In this document: one piece after another, positions 36,526-48,994 of the stretch
Layout of the letters: each line of letters opens with the position of its first letter
Position numbering within the stretch: the first letter of the stretch is position 1
DNA from: Erythrocercus mccallii
Taxonomy: Eukaryota; Chordata; Aves; Passeriformes; Dicruridae
Direction: 5' to 3'
Assembly (NCBI GenBank): GCA_013397435.1
Contig: VZRG01000182.1
Coordinates: 426,701-490,700 of the forward strand
Length of the DNA: 64,000 nt
Made by a program: the position numbers and the translations under genes
The notes under the pieces: generated by a model
Databases searched by the model: none
What the model was told of the DNA's origin: nothing
Seen by the model: the letters and a program-made list of their open reading frames with translations, nothing else

Positions 36526-39500
36526 GCCCGCTGCAGAAGCTGCACGTGGTCCCACCTTATCACAGTCTGCCCTTCCTGCACCATTCCACTTGCTCAAATT
36601 TCCCTCTAGGTAAGGGGAAGGGGACATTTTTAGAGGTGATCTTCCTTCAAAGGAAATGGCCCTCTGAGACCACATAAAATTGGTGTTGAGATGCCTAATT
36701 GGAAGTGATTTGGTCTCGCTAATTACTTGCTTGGGTGTTTCGTTTCCAGCTGTCTGTCCCCAGTATCCAACAGCCATCATCATCAGGGCATTGTTTTTAC
36801 AGCTCCCTCAAATTCCCTTTCAAAGTGATGTCTGAATTTCAGACTGTTTTCCTTGCAGGCAGGTCTACAGAGATTTACTGGGATCATGGGAACCACAACG
36901 AGTGAGCAGGCGAGAGGAAAAGGCCCCAGTATTGGCTCTGTCAGGAAAACTCTGCTTGTAATTAAATTCTGCTTAAGATTTATGAACCCAGTGCAGTGGG
37001 TTTGATTGGGCTGCTTATCAGTTTAGGGGAACCTCATTATTTCAATTTTCAAGTGAAATCTGTTTCAGAACAGACACAACTCAGCAGGACCTCTTATTGA
37101 AATATTTGGTCTGCTTAATAACGGGTGGCTACTTGTTAATTATTGGGGTGGGGAAGCTGGGCTCATTATTGGGATGAGTAGTCATGTCATCCCAATATTT
37201 TTCACATCAGTTCTTTGAAAAAGTCAAGTAAGACGTGAACAATAACAAGAAAGTTCATGCGAGCTCTGAACTTTCAAGTGAAATAAGTAGTTTTTCACTT
37301 CCAGAGTAAGAAAACCCCTTTTTTTTTAATTACAGAAAAATTAAATTTTCTTTTTTCTGTATAATCTGTATAAGGACATTAACACTTCTATCAGCTACAC
37401 CAACAACAAAAATAGAGTAGCAATTGTTTCACATTTGGAATCAATCTAGTAAAGCCTAAAAAACATATCTCTGGTCACTTGTTAAGGCAAATACAAGTAA
37501 AAGATTAGCCAATTTGAGAACACAGTGAGATTTGGTTCAAAAACAGGAGAAAAGTGAACATCATTGGAGCAAATCCCTGGTGTTCCTTGAGAGCCTTGTT
37601 AAGGTTTTGCAGCCAAAACTGAAAGGAATATTGGGATGGTTTTCTAACACTACTGGAGCTGTGGCACCCCTTAGGTACTTGTTAAATCAGGTTATTCCTT
37701 TTCATCCTCTTGTAACTATTTTATCTAGCGACCAGCCCTCGTACGAAATCAAGAGCAGAATTATTTCCACTTAAAAATACAGACTGCTCCATCATCTATT
37801 GTTGTTTCTTAGTTGCATGTTCCTCCACTCCACTGGAATGGGTGGGATTGCTCAGTACAGCAGGTGGTGAGCACTTCAAGAGTCTCTTCCCCCCCAGCCA
37901 GCCAATTGCTGTTCATGCCATGCCTGACAACACCACTTTTGTTGCTTTTCAGACTTTTTTAAAGGGCGCTTTTCCTGAGATTGCCCATTTTTCACAGAAA
38001 GGTAACTCCATATCTTTGCTGCTACCAAGTCTGATATCACAAGTCAAACACCACTTTATGAGTGCTCCAGGTTTTTTTCCTGGTTTTTTTTTTTTACAGG
38101 AATGAAGTGAAGTAAAAACATTTCCTGCAAAAGTACATATAATAGAGGTTTGTTTGCCAAGTGGTTTTATTTTCCTCCTTGGCTGTGACTCTCAGAAAAT
38201 GTTTAAACCGTAATGTAAAAATAAATGAATAGATTTTCTTCATTACTATTTTCTTTCCCTGCAAGAATGTGTGCCTCAGGGACACAGGGGTATAGAACAG
38301 ATTAATAGGGAAATTTTAGTGGGAGCCCCATGTTAAATATTGGCAGTACATCACTGTGCTGGAGAAAAATGAAAGTTGGTGCCCATGGAGCTCTGCCTGA
38401 TAACTGATTGCAAGACGCCTTCAAGGCTGCAATTTATCTTCAAGAAATAAAATAATTAGATCTGTGTAAGCTTGGTCTGTCTCTCTTCAGTAAAGAGGCA
38501 GATATGATTTCATTATTGAATTCCTGTGAGGTCATTAGTGAACCTGGAAATCTATTCAGCCTGTCTGTGTTCGCTTGGCTTCCAAGAAAGAGAAGAAAGA
38601 ACAAATCCATCCCTAAGAGTGTCAGAGAAGAACCGAAGCCCTACAGTTTGTAGGACACAGGAAGGAAAAGGGGCAGTTCCTTGGTGCTGCCATGCCATCA
38701 TGAATCTCAGCAAAGTGCCCACTGTGCTGTCTGCCTCCTAAGTATGAACTCCTCTCCTCCTCTCTCCTACTTACAAAAGTAGCTTTTAGGATCTTGCAAG
38801 TTCTGTGATATTAACACATACTTCTTAACTCCGGGGCATCATCAACACCTACACTGGCCAGGTATTTCTAAAGTAAAAATGAGTACTTAACCAATGTTTT
38901 CCAAATACTTTTTTTTTTTCCAATTAGAAAAGCTTTTACTGAGAGAAAACTCTTCCCATGGGGGAAATGGGATAAAAACACAGGGTTTGGGGTTTTTTTT
39001 TAAGTATACTTTTACATGTAAAAGGTTATCATCTGTCACCATCTCAAAGTGTTGGCTCCTGTTTCAATGCAACAAGGTGTTACATAAGGCTTAAATCACT
39101 TCAGCAGCCACAGAGAGGAAAATCAGATGGTGTATATTTGATCTATCCAAACTACCTCACATTTATTACACATGGGTACACATTGCACCTTCACCCAGCC
39201 ACGGAGCAGCCAAGGAACGAGTTGTCTTTTTGCCTTTACACCACTACCAGGTATTGTAGGAGGTTTTTTGTCATACCCAGGAATACCTGTTAAGAGATGG
39301 TAACAGGAGGTAGGAGCATAATTAAGGACTGAAACATTTCAGGGGGAATTCATTCTGTATTTAAAGGAGCAACTGTATTTCAGGCTAACCCAATCCAGCT
39401 CTCCTCATTTCAAAGTGGCAGCAGAGGAACGAGTATGTTTTTGTTGAAAATGCCAGGAAGGGAAATAAGAGGAAGAACTGCAGAGTGGGATCCAAGCCAA

Positions 39501-39833
39501 GAGCAGGAAGATCAGAGCAATAACAATGAAAAAATACTTCAAAAATATAAAAAGGAAAGCAGGAGGAAAGCAGAAGAATCGTGTTGGGGTTATCATAGCA
39601 CAATTTGGAGTTCTGTCCTTTTTGTATTTTTTCCTGGAGGCTGCAGACAGAGTGAATAGGAAAGTAGAACATTAATTCAGTATAAAAAAATCCATTTGTC
39701 CATGTTGAGCTGTAGGAATCCCTCCTATTGTTTTTTCAGCTTGAACTCTCAGAAATGTTAAGAGTTACTTTTTAAGTACCTCTCAAATCTCTTTTTTCCT
39801 GCCTCTCTCTACCAATATGCTCCCAAGTATCAT
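36526..39833. other. Unique non-coding stretch with hairpin
   Basis: No gene is seen. The 36955-37295 part looks like conserved non-coding DNA: it has no repeats and holds TAATTA-like, AACAATAACAA-like and ATTTCAATTTTC strings plus a perfect hairpin at 37167-37197. An A/T-rich patch follows at 37.3-37.4 kb. A G4T9 tract lies at about 38990-39001. Confidence 0.65.
37167..37197. repeat. Perfect 11-bp stem hairpin, 9-nt loop
   Basis: TATTGGGATGA (37167-37177) and TCATCCCAATA (37187-37197) are exact reverse complements around a GTAGTCATG loop. There is no T-run directly after it, and no small-RNA family was recognised. Confidence 0.75.
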
Positions 39834-39882
39834 ATTATTTATTTATTTATTTATAATCGATTTACTTATTTATTTGCATTTA
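39834..39882. repeat. (ATTT)n tetranucleotide microsatellite
   Basis: Tandem ATTT/TTAT units, about six clean copies followed by an ATAATCG interruption and further degenerate units. Confidence 0.9.
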
Positions 39883-42800
39883 TACAAATGGAAATGATAG
39901 CCCTGAATACAATTAAGTATTAATTGCACTGCTAAGGGAAAATGTTTCCTTTCATCATCCCCTTCCCCACAGTTCAAGTGCTGTGCTGGGCTTTTCTTGC
40001 CAGCTGCATCACAAATGGAAACAGCCAGAGGAGCCATTTATGTCTCGCTACGCGGTTGTGAAACAAGTCTACCAAGTGCCTTGTTCTTGCAAAAGTCACT
40101 GGGATGTCACTGCTTAGGGCAGTACTGATGGGTAAGCGGGTTTGGGCATGCCATTGGAACCGGCTCAGGAACTCAGGAGCAGAGGAGGTGCAGAGGGCAG
40201 TGTGCAGAGCAGCGTTTGCTCACATTCCCTCTTCCCTGGATTTGATTAGGCAGCACAGGCTGAAACCCACTGACACCGCCTGTCTCCTGCCTAGGAGCTC
40301 GCTGTTGTGTGCATGGCTGTGCCCGGTTTCCAGCCTCCTTTCTGGACGCTGATTTAAATCAGATGTCTGCACTGTAGGTCCTGCAGCTTGCCTGGGCTCT
40401 AGGGGGAGGGTTAAACAATCAGCACAGAGCCATTCACTTATGGATACCAGCCTCGAAAGGGCAGGAATTAACAGGGAAGTGACAGCAGCAGCAAGGATTT
40501 TTATGGTCAGCTTGGAGAGAGCTCGGGTGTGAAATCCCACTGCAGCATCTGAAGGGGCTTGTGCCCTGAACAGGCAGGAGTGGCCCATGTGAATTTTCTT
40601 GACAAACCCCTTCTGTGAGAGAAATGTGCAGTGCTGGTGGCAGCAGCGAGAAGGGAGCTGATGAAGGCAGAGCACAGCTCTGCTGGGCTGTGTAGAAGAG
40701 CTCCCTGCCTCAGCCCAGATGCTGGAGCAGACAGTAACCACACATAGCCTGGAACACCGAATTTCTGCACTAACCAGCAGATTTTGTGTTATGACTGGCC
40801 ACCGAACAACAAAGCCATCCAACTCTACGTTTCCCTTAATCATCACAAGTGCTTACTTTGTATGAAAATGAAATGCCTGCAGGACTAGATCATACCAAGA
40901 GAAATGATAAATCTTGTCAGAAATCCTGCTTGCCCTGGCAGGGTGCAGGCTCTGTGGTTTTGGCTAGAGCTCATCCACGCCCTTTGCTGCAGCAAGGGCA
41001 TCACACGTGCCTATTTAAGGCTCGGGTTTGGCTCTCTCCCAGCTGCCCTGGAACCTGTTTAACTTTCCCTTTAGGGACCAAAAAGTTCATTTTTCCAGGG
41101 GCAAACTGGAGGCCAAAGGAGGTGCTACAGCTAGATGGTCTAATCCTCTCTTTTTGTCAACTGCAAATGGTTTTGAGAGGCTGGTGCTGAACTCGGAGCA
41201 CGTGGTGGGCACCTGTCCCCCGATGTCCTGAGGTCTTGCCTGTTGCTGGAGGTCCAGCTCCAGCTCCACATCTCCCTCCTGCAAGCCTGGGTTTCCTTCC
41301 CAGGGAAGGCAAGGCACAGGCAAAGAAGAAATATTTGTGGGCAGATCTCCTGATGTAAGTTCAGAGCCCAGCTGGGCTTAGCGCAATTCCTTCTAGCTCG
41401 TAGGATTTTGAAATGGCCAGTGTGTGAAGCTTGCCACCAAAGACAATCTCCTAAGTGCCAGAATTGTTTCTGGGAAAATAAACTCTGTCGTACTCTGGAT
41501 GTGTTCTAGTTTTTATCTTTTTGTAGCAAAATGCTTCTTGGAGGCTTGTGTCTTCTTGATATTTTATCAGGGGTTTTCATACTGTCCTTGGAGTTATTTT
41601 GGTTTTCAGGGCAGAGAACAATGGAGGAATGATAATATCAATTGCTTCCTCATATTGTTCTTATTTATTTTTTTTTTCCTCCTATGTTTTGGGAAATAGT
41701 TGAATTTTACATGAGGCAGCACACTGAATAGTCATCTGTTGTCCTGGGTCAGTTCATGCCAGACAAATTACTCTGGGAAACAATTCTCTTCTGACCTTCA
41801 TTTTTATGGATACTTGTATTAGTTGCTCATGTAGATTATGTGGAGCAGTTTCGTAAACATATTTTTACCCTGTGCTTTTCATCACATATTTTGTGAAGTG
41901 CAGTAAAAGGACAGCACATCTTTGTAGAGTTTGGGGGTATTTTTGCATGATGAACTGGTAATGAATCTGCGAGTTAGATTAAGGCTTGATGTAAATTTAC
42001 TACAGATTGCAATATAGGCTCTATTCAAGTGACATAATTTTCCCCAGATTTTATTTTGTTACTCATAGTATTTTACTTAAACTATTCAGTAAATAGGGAT
42101 GTTAATTCCACAGCATTTCATAAAATTCGTTGCATTTCATTTCTTGGTAAGAAGTGCTGGCCACCAAATTCCAGATGTCAAACTGTAAAAGAATAAAGAG
42201 AGTTCCAAAATCATCCCTCCAGGGACTGTATTCTTTTTTTTTTTCCAGAAGAATAGCTATTCACCGATCTCAGAAAGCATGAGAAGGTGCACACCGAAAA
42301 GTTGGAGGGATTTCTGATTGCATCCACTTGTACCCACTTCTTGTTCCTTTTGTTTTGCTCTCTTTTGGTTTTGCCAGCTGTTAAGCAAGATGACAAAAAA
42401 ATTCCTTCGCTGCTTTTGAAAGTTTATAAAACAATTGCACAAACAGCGTTTATTCCTCCTGCTCTGCCATGGCTCAGTGGATCTTTTCTGATCTTCGGGA
42501 AGCAACCTCAGCAGCTGTTTTTCATCACTGCTACAGTACCAGGAATGTGACCAGGAAAGAAGGAAGCGTGCCCAGAGAATTCCGCTTCCAGCCTGGGTGC
42601 TGCAGTGGCTCAGGGAATGTGCAGACAATTCCCTGGCAACAAACAAAGGATGATTTGACTGGCACCAGAATTACGGAGGAATTTAAGTGCCTTGTCCTAA
42701 CTTTGCACACCCTCTCTCACACTGGTCTGGGAGCACAAAGACCAGAGCAAACTCTGCGGGCCGTTGTGTTAGCAAAGTAAATCTCTTAGCAGGGTTGTCC

Positions 42801-43534
42801 CTGGTTAGTCATTCTGTGGTTTGATAACAATTTTCTCCACTAATCTGTCTTCCCTAAATAAACTGAACTGCTTTGTTGTTTGGATTGAGATGGCCCAGAC
42901 TGGCTGTGAGTAATTTATTTTTTCAATTAAGACATCTTTATGATTCTCTACATTAGTTGACTGGGCTATGAAGGTAAGTTCTCAGAAAACCTTTGAGATG
43001 CTGGGGGCAGGACAGGGTGGGTGGAGGGAGAGAAAGAGATTGTTTCCTCCAGCACATTGCTTTCCTTGTGATAGACACAAACCAAACCTAAAAACCCCTT
43101 TCTGAGTGTTTTTTGGGTTTTTTGTCGGTTTTTTTTGTTTGGTTTTTTTTTTTTTTTTTTTGCTGGATTTTGTTGTTTGCTTGTAGGATGAGATCTACAA
43201 GGTGTGTTACAAAGATTTTCTTTGACATCAAATGTCCTTTTCACTTTTCCAGCAGCAATCAGGCCTGCCTGACCAGAGAACCTGTACCTAGCACACGCCT
43301 TTGGTATGCAGCTCTGATGGAATCTCATGGTGCAGGGTATACCTCTCCCAAAAATCTGCTTCTTCATGCACCCCTGTGCCCTGGACTGTCCCAGCCTTTG
43401 CTGCTGCTATCCAACCAGCCACATTACTGCTCCTTACCTTAAAATGAATGCAAGGAACAGACTGTGTTCTGTACGTCAATATTTTAAAGTCAAATCAGGC
43501 AAAATTGGCTCAAGTAACAAAGGGGCAGGAACCA
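39883..43534. other. Unique non-coding stretch
   Basis: No gene is recognised. It contains the longest open frame of the window (208 codons, 40220-40846, minus). The protein is rich in Ser, Leu and Cys, has no recognisable domain, and lies in a locally GC-rich patch that lowers stop-codon frequency; I treat it as chance. A T/G-rich tract with T19 lies at 43109-43161. Confidence 0.65.
43109..43161. repeat. T-rich/G-interrupted low-complexity tract
   Basis: Runs of T (up to 19) separated by GGG, GTCGG, G and GG. It contains one GGGTTTTTT junction. On the minus strand it reads as a poly-Lys/Pro/Asn frame, which is an artefact. Confidence 0.9.
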
Positions 43535-43715
43535 GGATGGGCAGGTGTTTAAGGTATCAGACTGAGGCTTGGCAGATCTGGTTTCAGTTTCCAACCCTGT
43601 CAAAGAACTTTTGTACTATCTCCAACAAGCTGCTAAGTCTTTTGGGCATCGAATCTGCAGCTATAAAGTGGGGGATGATATCATCTCGCCTTGAAGAATA
43701 ATTGTGGGGATGAAA
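43535..43715 (+). mobile_element. MIR-like (CORE-SINE) remnant
   Basis: The order of motifs follows the MIR SINE: a GTGTTTAAGGTATCAGACTG head, an AGATCTGGTTTCAGTTTCCA core, then a tail with GAATCTGCAGCTATAAAGTG, GGGGATGATATCATCTCGCC and ATAATTGTGGGGATGAAAT. These correspond to MIR's TGGTTAAGAGC..., GGGTTCAAATCCC..., CATCTGTAAAATGGGGATAA and GGTTGTTGTGAGGATTAAAT blocks. Divergence is high, as expected for an ancient amniote element. The tail alone could also be an L2 LINE 3' end, which shares this sequence. Confidence 0.55.
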
Positions 43716-43789
43716 TTGTTTGCTAGGGCTCCACGGTAAGATGGCAAGGGCTATTGCTTGCAGCCTGATCTCACAGAAATGATCTCATT

Positions 43790-43870
43790 GCTTAGTGGTT
43801 CAGCTTCCAGATCTGCCAAGTGGGAGCAATAACTTTGCTACCTCTTCAGGTCTGTTATGAAACTTACTTC
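43790..43870 (+). mobile_element. Second MIR/L2-type 3' tail
   Basis: GTTCAGCTTCCAGATCTGCC, AAGTGGGAGCAATAACTTTG, then CTACCTCTTCAGGTCTGTTA match the MIR/L2 tail order (CAGTTTCCTCATCTGTAAAATGGGAATAATA, then CTACCTCA, then GGGTTGTTATGA). It lies 75 bp downstream of the first copy in the same orientation. It is too short to decide between MIR and L2. Confidence 0.5.
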
Positions 43871-46800
43871 AGGAATATTTGAAAAAAAACCCCACTTTCC
43901 TTTACATTTTACTTTCTCTCAAGGGAGTCCAGGGTAAAACAGCAGCTTCCTCACAGTCACCAGAGAGTTTTATGCTGAAGGGGCTTGGCTCAAATATCTG
44001 AGCCAGTTAAGGCTTTCCAATGTAAACCCTCAAAGAAGGGATCATTTAATGATTACCATCTTCATTTAGATTCCTCTTAGTCTTTAGCCTTGCATGTTGT
44101 AACTCTGGCTCATAAGTTCCCCCAGCAATTTTCTCATGTTGAATTTGTTATTCCAAGAGCAAGAGAACTGGATTCATTAGTTAAACTCCTGTACGGCAGG
44201 AAGAATGATGCCAACAACAACTGATCGGCAGTGCTTTTCTCTTCAAGGCTGTGCTTAGTCTCTGCTGTCATTTGAGCACTAAATCGCTTTCAAAAAGGAA
44301 TAGAGAAGTGGCTCCCAATTAAAGAAAGAATAAATAAAAATGATGATACCTCTCTCAGTTTCTTCAAGCTAGAATCTCAGATATTAAGATGGTGCGATAA
44401 GTTTGAAAGATGCAATCCGATGTCTTATGTTCACTACAGGAATATTTCCTCTCCCGGCATAAATTACGCATATGTGTGTTTTTATACACTTTCCCTCTTT
44501 CTTGTCAAGCCACATTTTCTTGCATCTTTTGGACGTCCAGCTTTCCCTCTCAAAACCTTAAACCAAATCACGGTCATTGGAGTGCAATTTGCATTTTGAG
44601 GCAAGACAGGAACCCTCACCTCAAGGTCTCCTGAAGTTCTGAAGTCAATTCTACCATTACTGATGGCCATACAAAAGTACAGCTTTGATGATAAACAACT
44701 GCTGCACAGAGATGTCGTTTCTTACAAAAAGATCTATGGACCCAAATCTGTGGATCTATGGGTTTGCTTCAGTAATCAGAATATGCCCACTGCATGCCTG
44801 AAAGAGACAAACACTGTGACAAGCACTGTGACAACCCCAAAACTTTAAAAACTGGCTTGGTAGCAACACACACATGCAAGCTATGTTTTTATTAATATTA
44901 TTTATTGGTCGCTGTTTAGAAATTACTTGTGCTAAGTTCAGCTAACAAAATCCTGCGTCCTACGCCTTCACATCCCTATGCAGTGCCAAGTTGTGCAGAA
45001 TTAACCTTTTCTTTCTAAGCAAAATTCCTACAAAGGGAAATCATGTTATTCTAGAGTGAGGAAGGGTTAACAGGATGCACATTTCTTTTAATTTTTTTCA
45101 TATTTTCTAAGCTTTCTTTTATCTTGGCACCTCTTTTCCTGTGTTTTTCAGTTTTTCCAATAAATAAAGATCTGTCTATTGTTTTTATTAATCTGGTTCA
45201 TATGAGGGGTCTCCTAAACAAGTTATTACTCTGCAGGGGAAGAGAGAACAAATTTCTTAAAGATTTTTGGAATGTGAGGATGTCAGCCAAGTCTCAGGGA
45301 ATTTGCTGGGGGTTAAAAGCAGTTCTAACTGTGATTTCTGATATAATCTGTTTTAGAGGGATTTCCCTTCTAGAGACCCAAGGAATTGTTCATGAGTCAG
45401 GCTCTTCTTCAGGACACATCAGGAAAACAGGAGGAATTAGAAGTCCTCAGTCCTATCTCAAGGCTAAACAAGCTTGCACAGGTGAACGAGGGGAGCTCAA
45501 CGTGACAAAAAAAGCCAGTGGTGCTCATGCTTACAAGACTGAAAAATTAATGCAAAAGAAAGGCCAGTCTCAAAAGCAAGTTGTGGGAATCTTTCGTGTT
45601 TTTAAGAGAAACAAAAGCAAACAGGTAACAAGTCTGAAATCTGATTAGGTTTAACGTGAGCCAAGTAGGACAGTAATGCTTTGTTATCCAACCACAATTG
45701 AAAGGAGATGATATGGGAAGGGGAATCCCCACAAATTAGTTTTCTTTGATTGTTTGATTGGTTTTTTGAAAAAAAACCCCAAACCTATTTGGTTGAGTTA
45801 CATGTTTTTTAGACCTAGATTTCTCTAGGAAATTGACACTTAACATTTTAGAAAGTGTCTAGGATTCCTCTCTTTTTAAACAAAAATATTTACCTCAGCT
45901 GATAAGTTAAATTCATGGACAGAAATAACCAGGCTTAAAAGTCAGCAAAGGTGTCGAAGTTACTGGCGTTTCCTTTGCACTTCTCTTAAAAATAAGAGCT
46001 AATTAGTGAAATCACACATAATTAGTGAGAAGGAAAAAAAATATATTTGTAAAAAAAAATCTGTCTACAAGTGCTTTTTGTTTTTAATATGAAAACAGAT
46101 ATGGAGCAGTCTCAGGTTTTTAAAAAATACTGACCAACCTAAATTTCAACACTAAATGTCTTTGTTATAGCAAAAGCAAGGAGGAAGGTTGTATTTTTAA
46201 ATCCATGTGAAAAAAAAGACACAACACAATGCGATTTCTGCCCCAGATGCACATGGTTTTGGCAGGCAAATAGTCACGTATTTTACAAATCTCTCTGGCA
46301 AATAACGAGAAGAAGAAAAGTCTTCGCTTTGCATCCGCATTAAATTATTTCAGCTCTGCTTTACATGCCAAAAGTTTACACTGCATTTAGATATTATTTT
46401 TTCTCTCTGTGCTCCTGACCTGGCCGCTCTGAAGAGGCAGAAAATCGCCTCCCTTTCCAGAGCAGAGCAATAACTCAGGATGGAGCAGAAGGAGCTCTTG
46501 CAAATGGCTGGACTTCACTACCCCTTATCCAAAGCTGACCTCACCTAGACTGATCAGTATGTGGGATCTTAGCTATTCCTTCAAATACTAATTTATCCTC
46601 CAGAGGTGTTAAGAACTTTGGGCTCCATTGAGCAGGGCTGGTGAGTCCCCAGTGCAGCTGCTCCCCATGGGGTGGCTGGGACGTGCCCTAACCCAACTCT
46701 CTTCAGGCTTCTGTGCTGCTCCCCTACTCCCTGTGTGCCTGTGACCTTGTCCCACCGCAGCCAGGAGTCAGACAAGGGCTGCTGGATGCACCTTTCCACT

Positions 46801-47064
46801 GGAAATGAGGAATATCCTGGGTGCTACAGCACTGTCGTTGGCCCTTGGGGGTTCAGCAACCAACTGGGTTGTGCTGCAGCAGAAATAAAGTGCCCTTGCC
46901 TGAAACCTCACTCTAAGACTGAAAACCAGAACCAGCCATTTGTATAAATGTTTTATTTTTCTCCTCAGAAAATATTGTATTTCAGTCCTCTCTAACCCTG
47001 CTACTATCACAGAATGACAGAACTTTGGCCTGGTTTCAGTTCTGCTAGTATTAATCAGAAGGGT
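43871..47064. other. Unique non-coding stretch
   Basis: No gene is recognised. The open frame of 174 codons at 45124-45648 (plus) gives a Lys/Ser-rich protein without a known domain and probably occurs by chance. A/C junctions occur at about 43882 and 45768. Two TAATTAGTGA motifs lie 19 bp apart at 46000-46028. Confidence 0.68.
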
Positions 47065-47081
47065 GTCTCTCTCTCTCTCTC
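47065..47081. repeat. Short (TC)n microsatellite
   Basis: About eight TC dinucleotides followed by CGTCTTTCTTCTT, extending the pyrimidine tract a little. Confidence 0.9.
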
Positions 47082-48926
47082 GTCTTTCTTCTTGAAATAC
47101 ATGTTCCTTGTAAGAACCAACACTCCACTTTATCCTAAATAAATCCTGTTGAAAATTATGCAGTATGAAGTGTATCAATATATCTTTTGTAGTAGTCAAT
47201 TTAACCATAATGCCTTGGTCCTTGGTATATAAACAAAGTAGTCCAGAAACAGATCTTTAAAGAGCTTTCTGAAGAAATTTGCTGCATTTTGCTAAGCAAC
47301 CCTTTCTCAAGGCCTGTATTGTAACTTGCAAGAAGAATACTGTCATGACTTTTAAATCATTTTTGTGAGACAAACAGCAAATTCTCTCTGTCTGGTTGTC
47401 ACTTATATGAATGTAGCCTTTTTCTCAGTTTTTTTATCTACTCCCAGGAGAAATCTTGTTTTATCTCCTTTCTTTTAGAAGTCCTGAGAGTACAGAGTGT
47501 CTGGTATAATCATGTTCTGATGCTCTGATCTAGAGCCTCACTTCTTTCTTTGATGTGCTCTAACACACATGACTTCATGGAGCGTGTGTAAGGACAAGAT
47601 TGAAATGGGCTCTTCTTTCCAAGCAAGAGGGGGAGGAATTAAATGGCCAGTTTCTCTGATTGTGAGTGATGTTCTGAATTGCAGTCCAACTCCTCAGACT
47701 GAGGGTCTCACCGCTCAGTCGTTCGTTGCCACTTCCTTGAGGTTGCCTTTAAGATATCTCAGTTGTCTGCAGCGTAATATTAATACAAAAGTCAAAACAA
47801 CACCATTCCCAAAGCCCTCTCCCTATTCTCATTGGGGAGGCAGTATCCAAATACAGGATTTTGTGACTTTAGGTGGATTTAGAAATGTTAAACTAATAAA
47901 TGGATCAAATCCCCTTACAAAATATCTCCTCCAAATTCCACTGAAGTTAACTAGGAAAAAAAAAATCCCCTGTGACTCCTGAGGGATAACAGTTGTTAGC
48001 ATTCACAAGCAAATACTAGCTAGATATTAGGTTTAATGTCATGCCTGCTGGGTTTTAACCATCACTCCAAAAGCCCTGTGAAAAGCTTGATGGCTTTTCT
48101 TAACAAAGCCCTATTTTCCCTCCACCATTACCCCTGAATTCCAATCCTGCACTGCCACAGATGTCAGGGCAAAATCCTTTCCCCTTCAAATTGCTATGAT
48201 TACAGGCTGAAATCTCCAGCTCCTTGTTTTATTTCCACAGATTATCTATGCTAGATAAGGCTCGAGTAAAATAGTCTAATGATCGTCTGATCACTTTCTA
48301 AAGTCAGATTCATCTTCGAGGGAAAAATGATAGAGCAATTATGAAGTGGAAGGGGCATGTTCAACAGATCTGAACAAATCTTTCAGGCTAAAGTCACAAG
48401 TTGAGGGTTTATGTGCAATGCAGATAGAAAGCCTGGGGCCTTGCAAGAGCATTTACTCACAGGAGTGCTCAGAATTTCTTAGAGTGAATGTCAGTTCGGA
48501 CATAAAAAGATGGAACACATGGTCAGCAGCTGGAATTTATGAAGACCTCTATTTAATAAAACAGTAGTAACCACTTTGTGCTGCTGCTGCATTCTTGTCT
48601 TGGCGACAAAATGGTGGCACACCAGAAGAAAAAAATCTGTGGTTTTCGGTAGAAAAACCATTTCCCAGAGGCTAAGGGGGTGGAGAGAACAGTGTTGTAG
48701 CAAAGGGCTGATTTCCTGATAGCGTTCTATAAGTTCTGTAAGTTGTTGGGTGGTTTTGGTGAGGTTTTTGTTGGGTTTTTTTTCTGGTTGTTTTTTTTTT
48801 TCAAATTTCGTGGGTGATACCTACTGTCCCCACTTGTGGCTGCTCACACACACCTCCTTCCTCTGAGGTTGGCAAAGCTTGTTTGGACAAAGCCACCACT
48901 GACTCAGTTTAAGGTTGGTTTTAGTC
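47082..48926. other. Unique non-coding stretch
   Basis: No gene is recognised; the longest open frame is 137 codons (47569-47982, plus) with no known domain. A G3T8 tract followed by GGTTG and T11 lies at about 48773-48801. Confidence 0.7.
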
Positions 48927-48994
48927 CTGCTTAGGACAGGAGGCTGGAGCAGATGGTGGCCAAAAGTCCTTTCCAAGCAATATTTCTATGACTC
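48927..48994 (+). mobile_element. Possible CR1 LINE 3' end
   Basis: GGCTGGAGCAGATGGTGGCC, AAAAGTCCTTTCCAAGCAAT and ATTTCTATGACTCATT resemble the terminal block of some CR1 copies (GGAGCAGATGACCTC, AGGTCCCTTCCAACC, ATTCTATGATTC). The match is short and diverged, so it may be chance. Confidence 0.45.

Noticed and set aside
40220..40846. 208-codon open frame, minus strand, longest in the window
   Set aside because: No recognisable domain or signal; it lies in a locally GC-rich patch where stops are rarer. A second overlapping frame (40507-40770) shows the patch is open in several frames.
45124..45648. 174-codon open frame, plus strand, with a Lys/Ser-rich end
   Set aside because: No domain recognised, AT-rich context and no neighbouring exon-like frames. 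Could be checked with RNA-seq, but the sequence alone does not support a gene.
47007..47035. ATCACAGAATGACAGAACTT as a minus-strand CR1 end
   Set aside because: Only about 20 bases match and the GGTTGGAAGGGACC block that should follow is absent.
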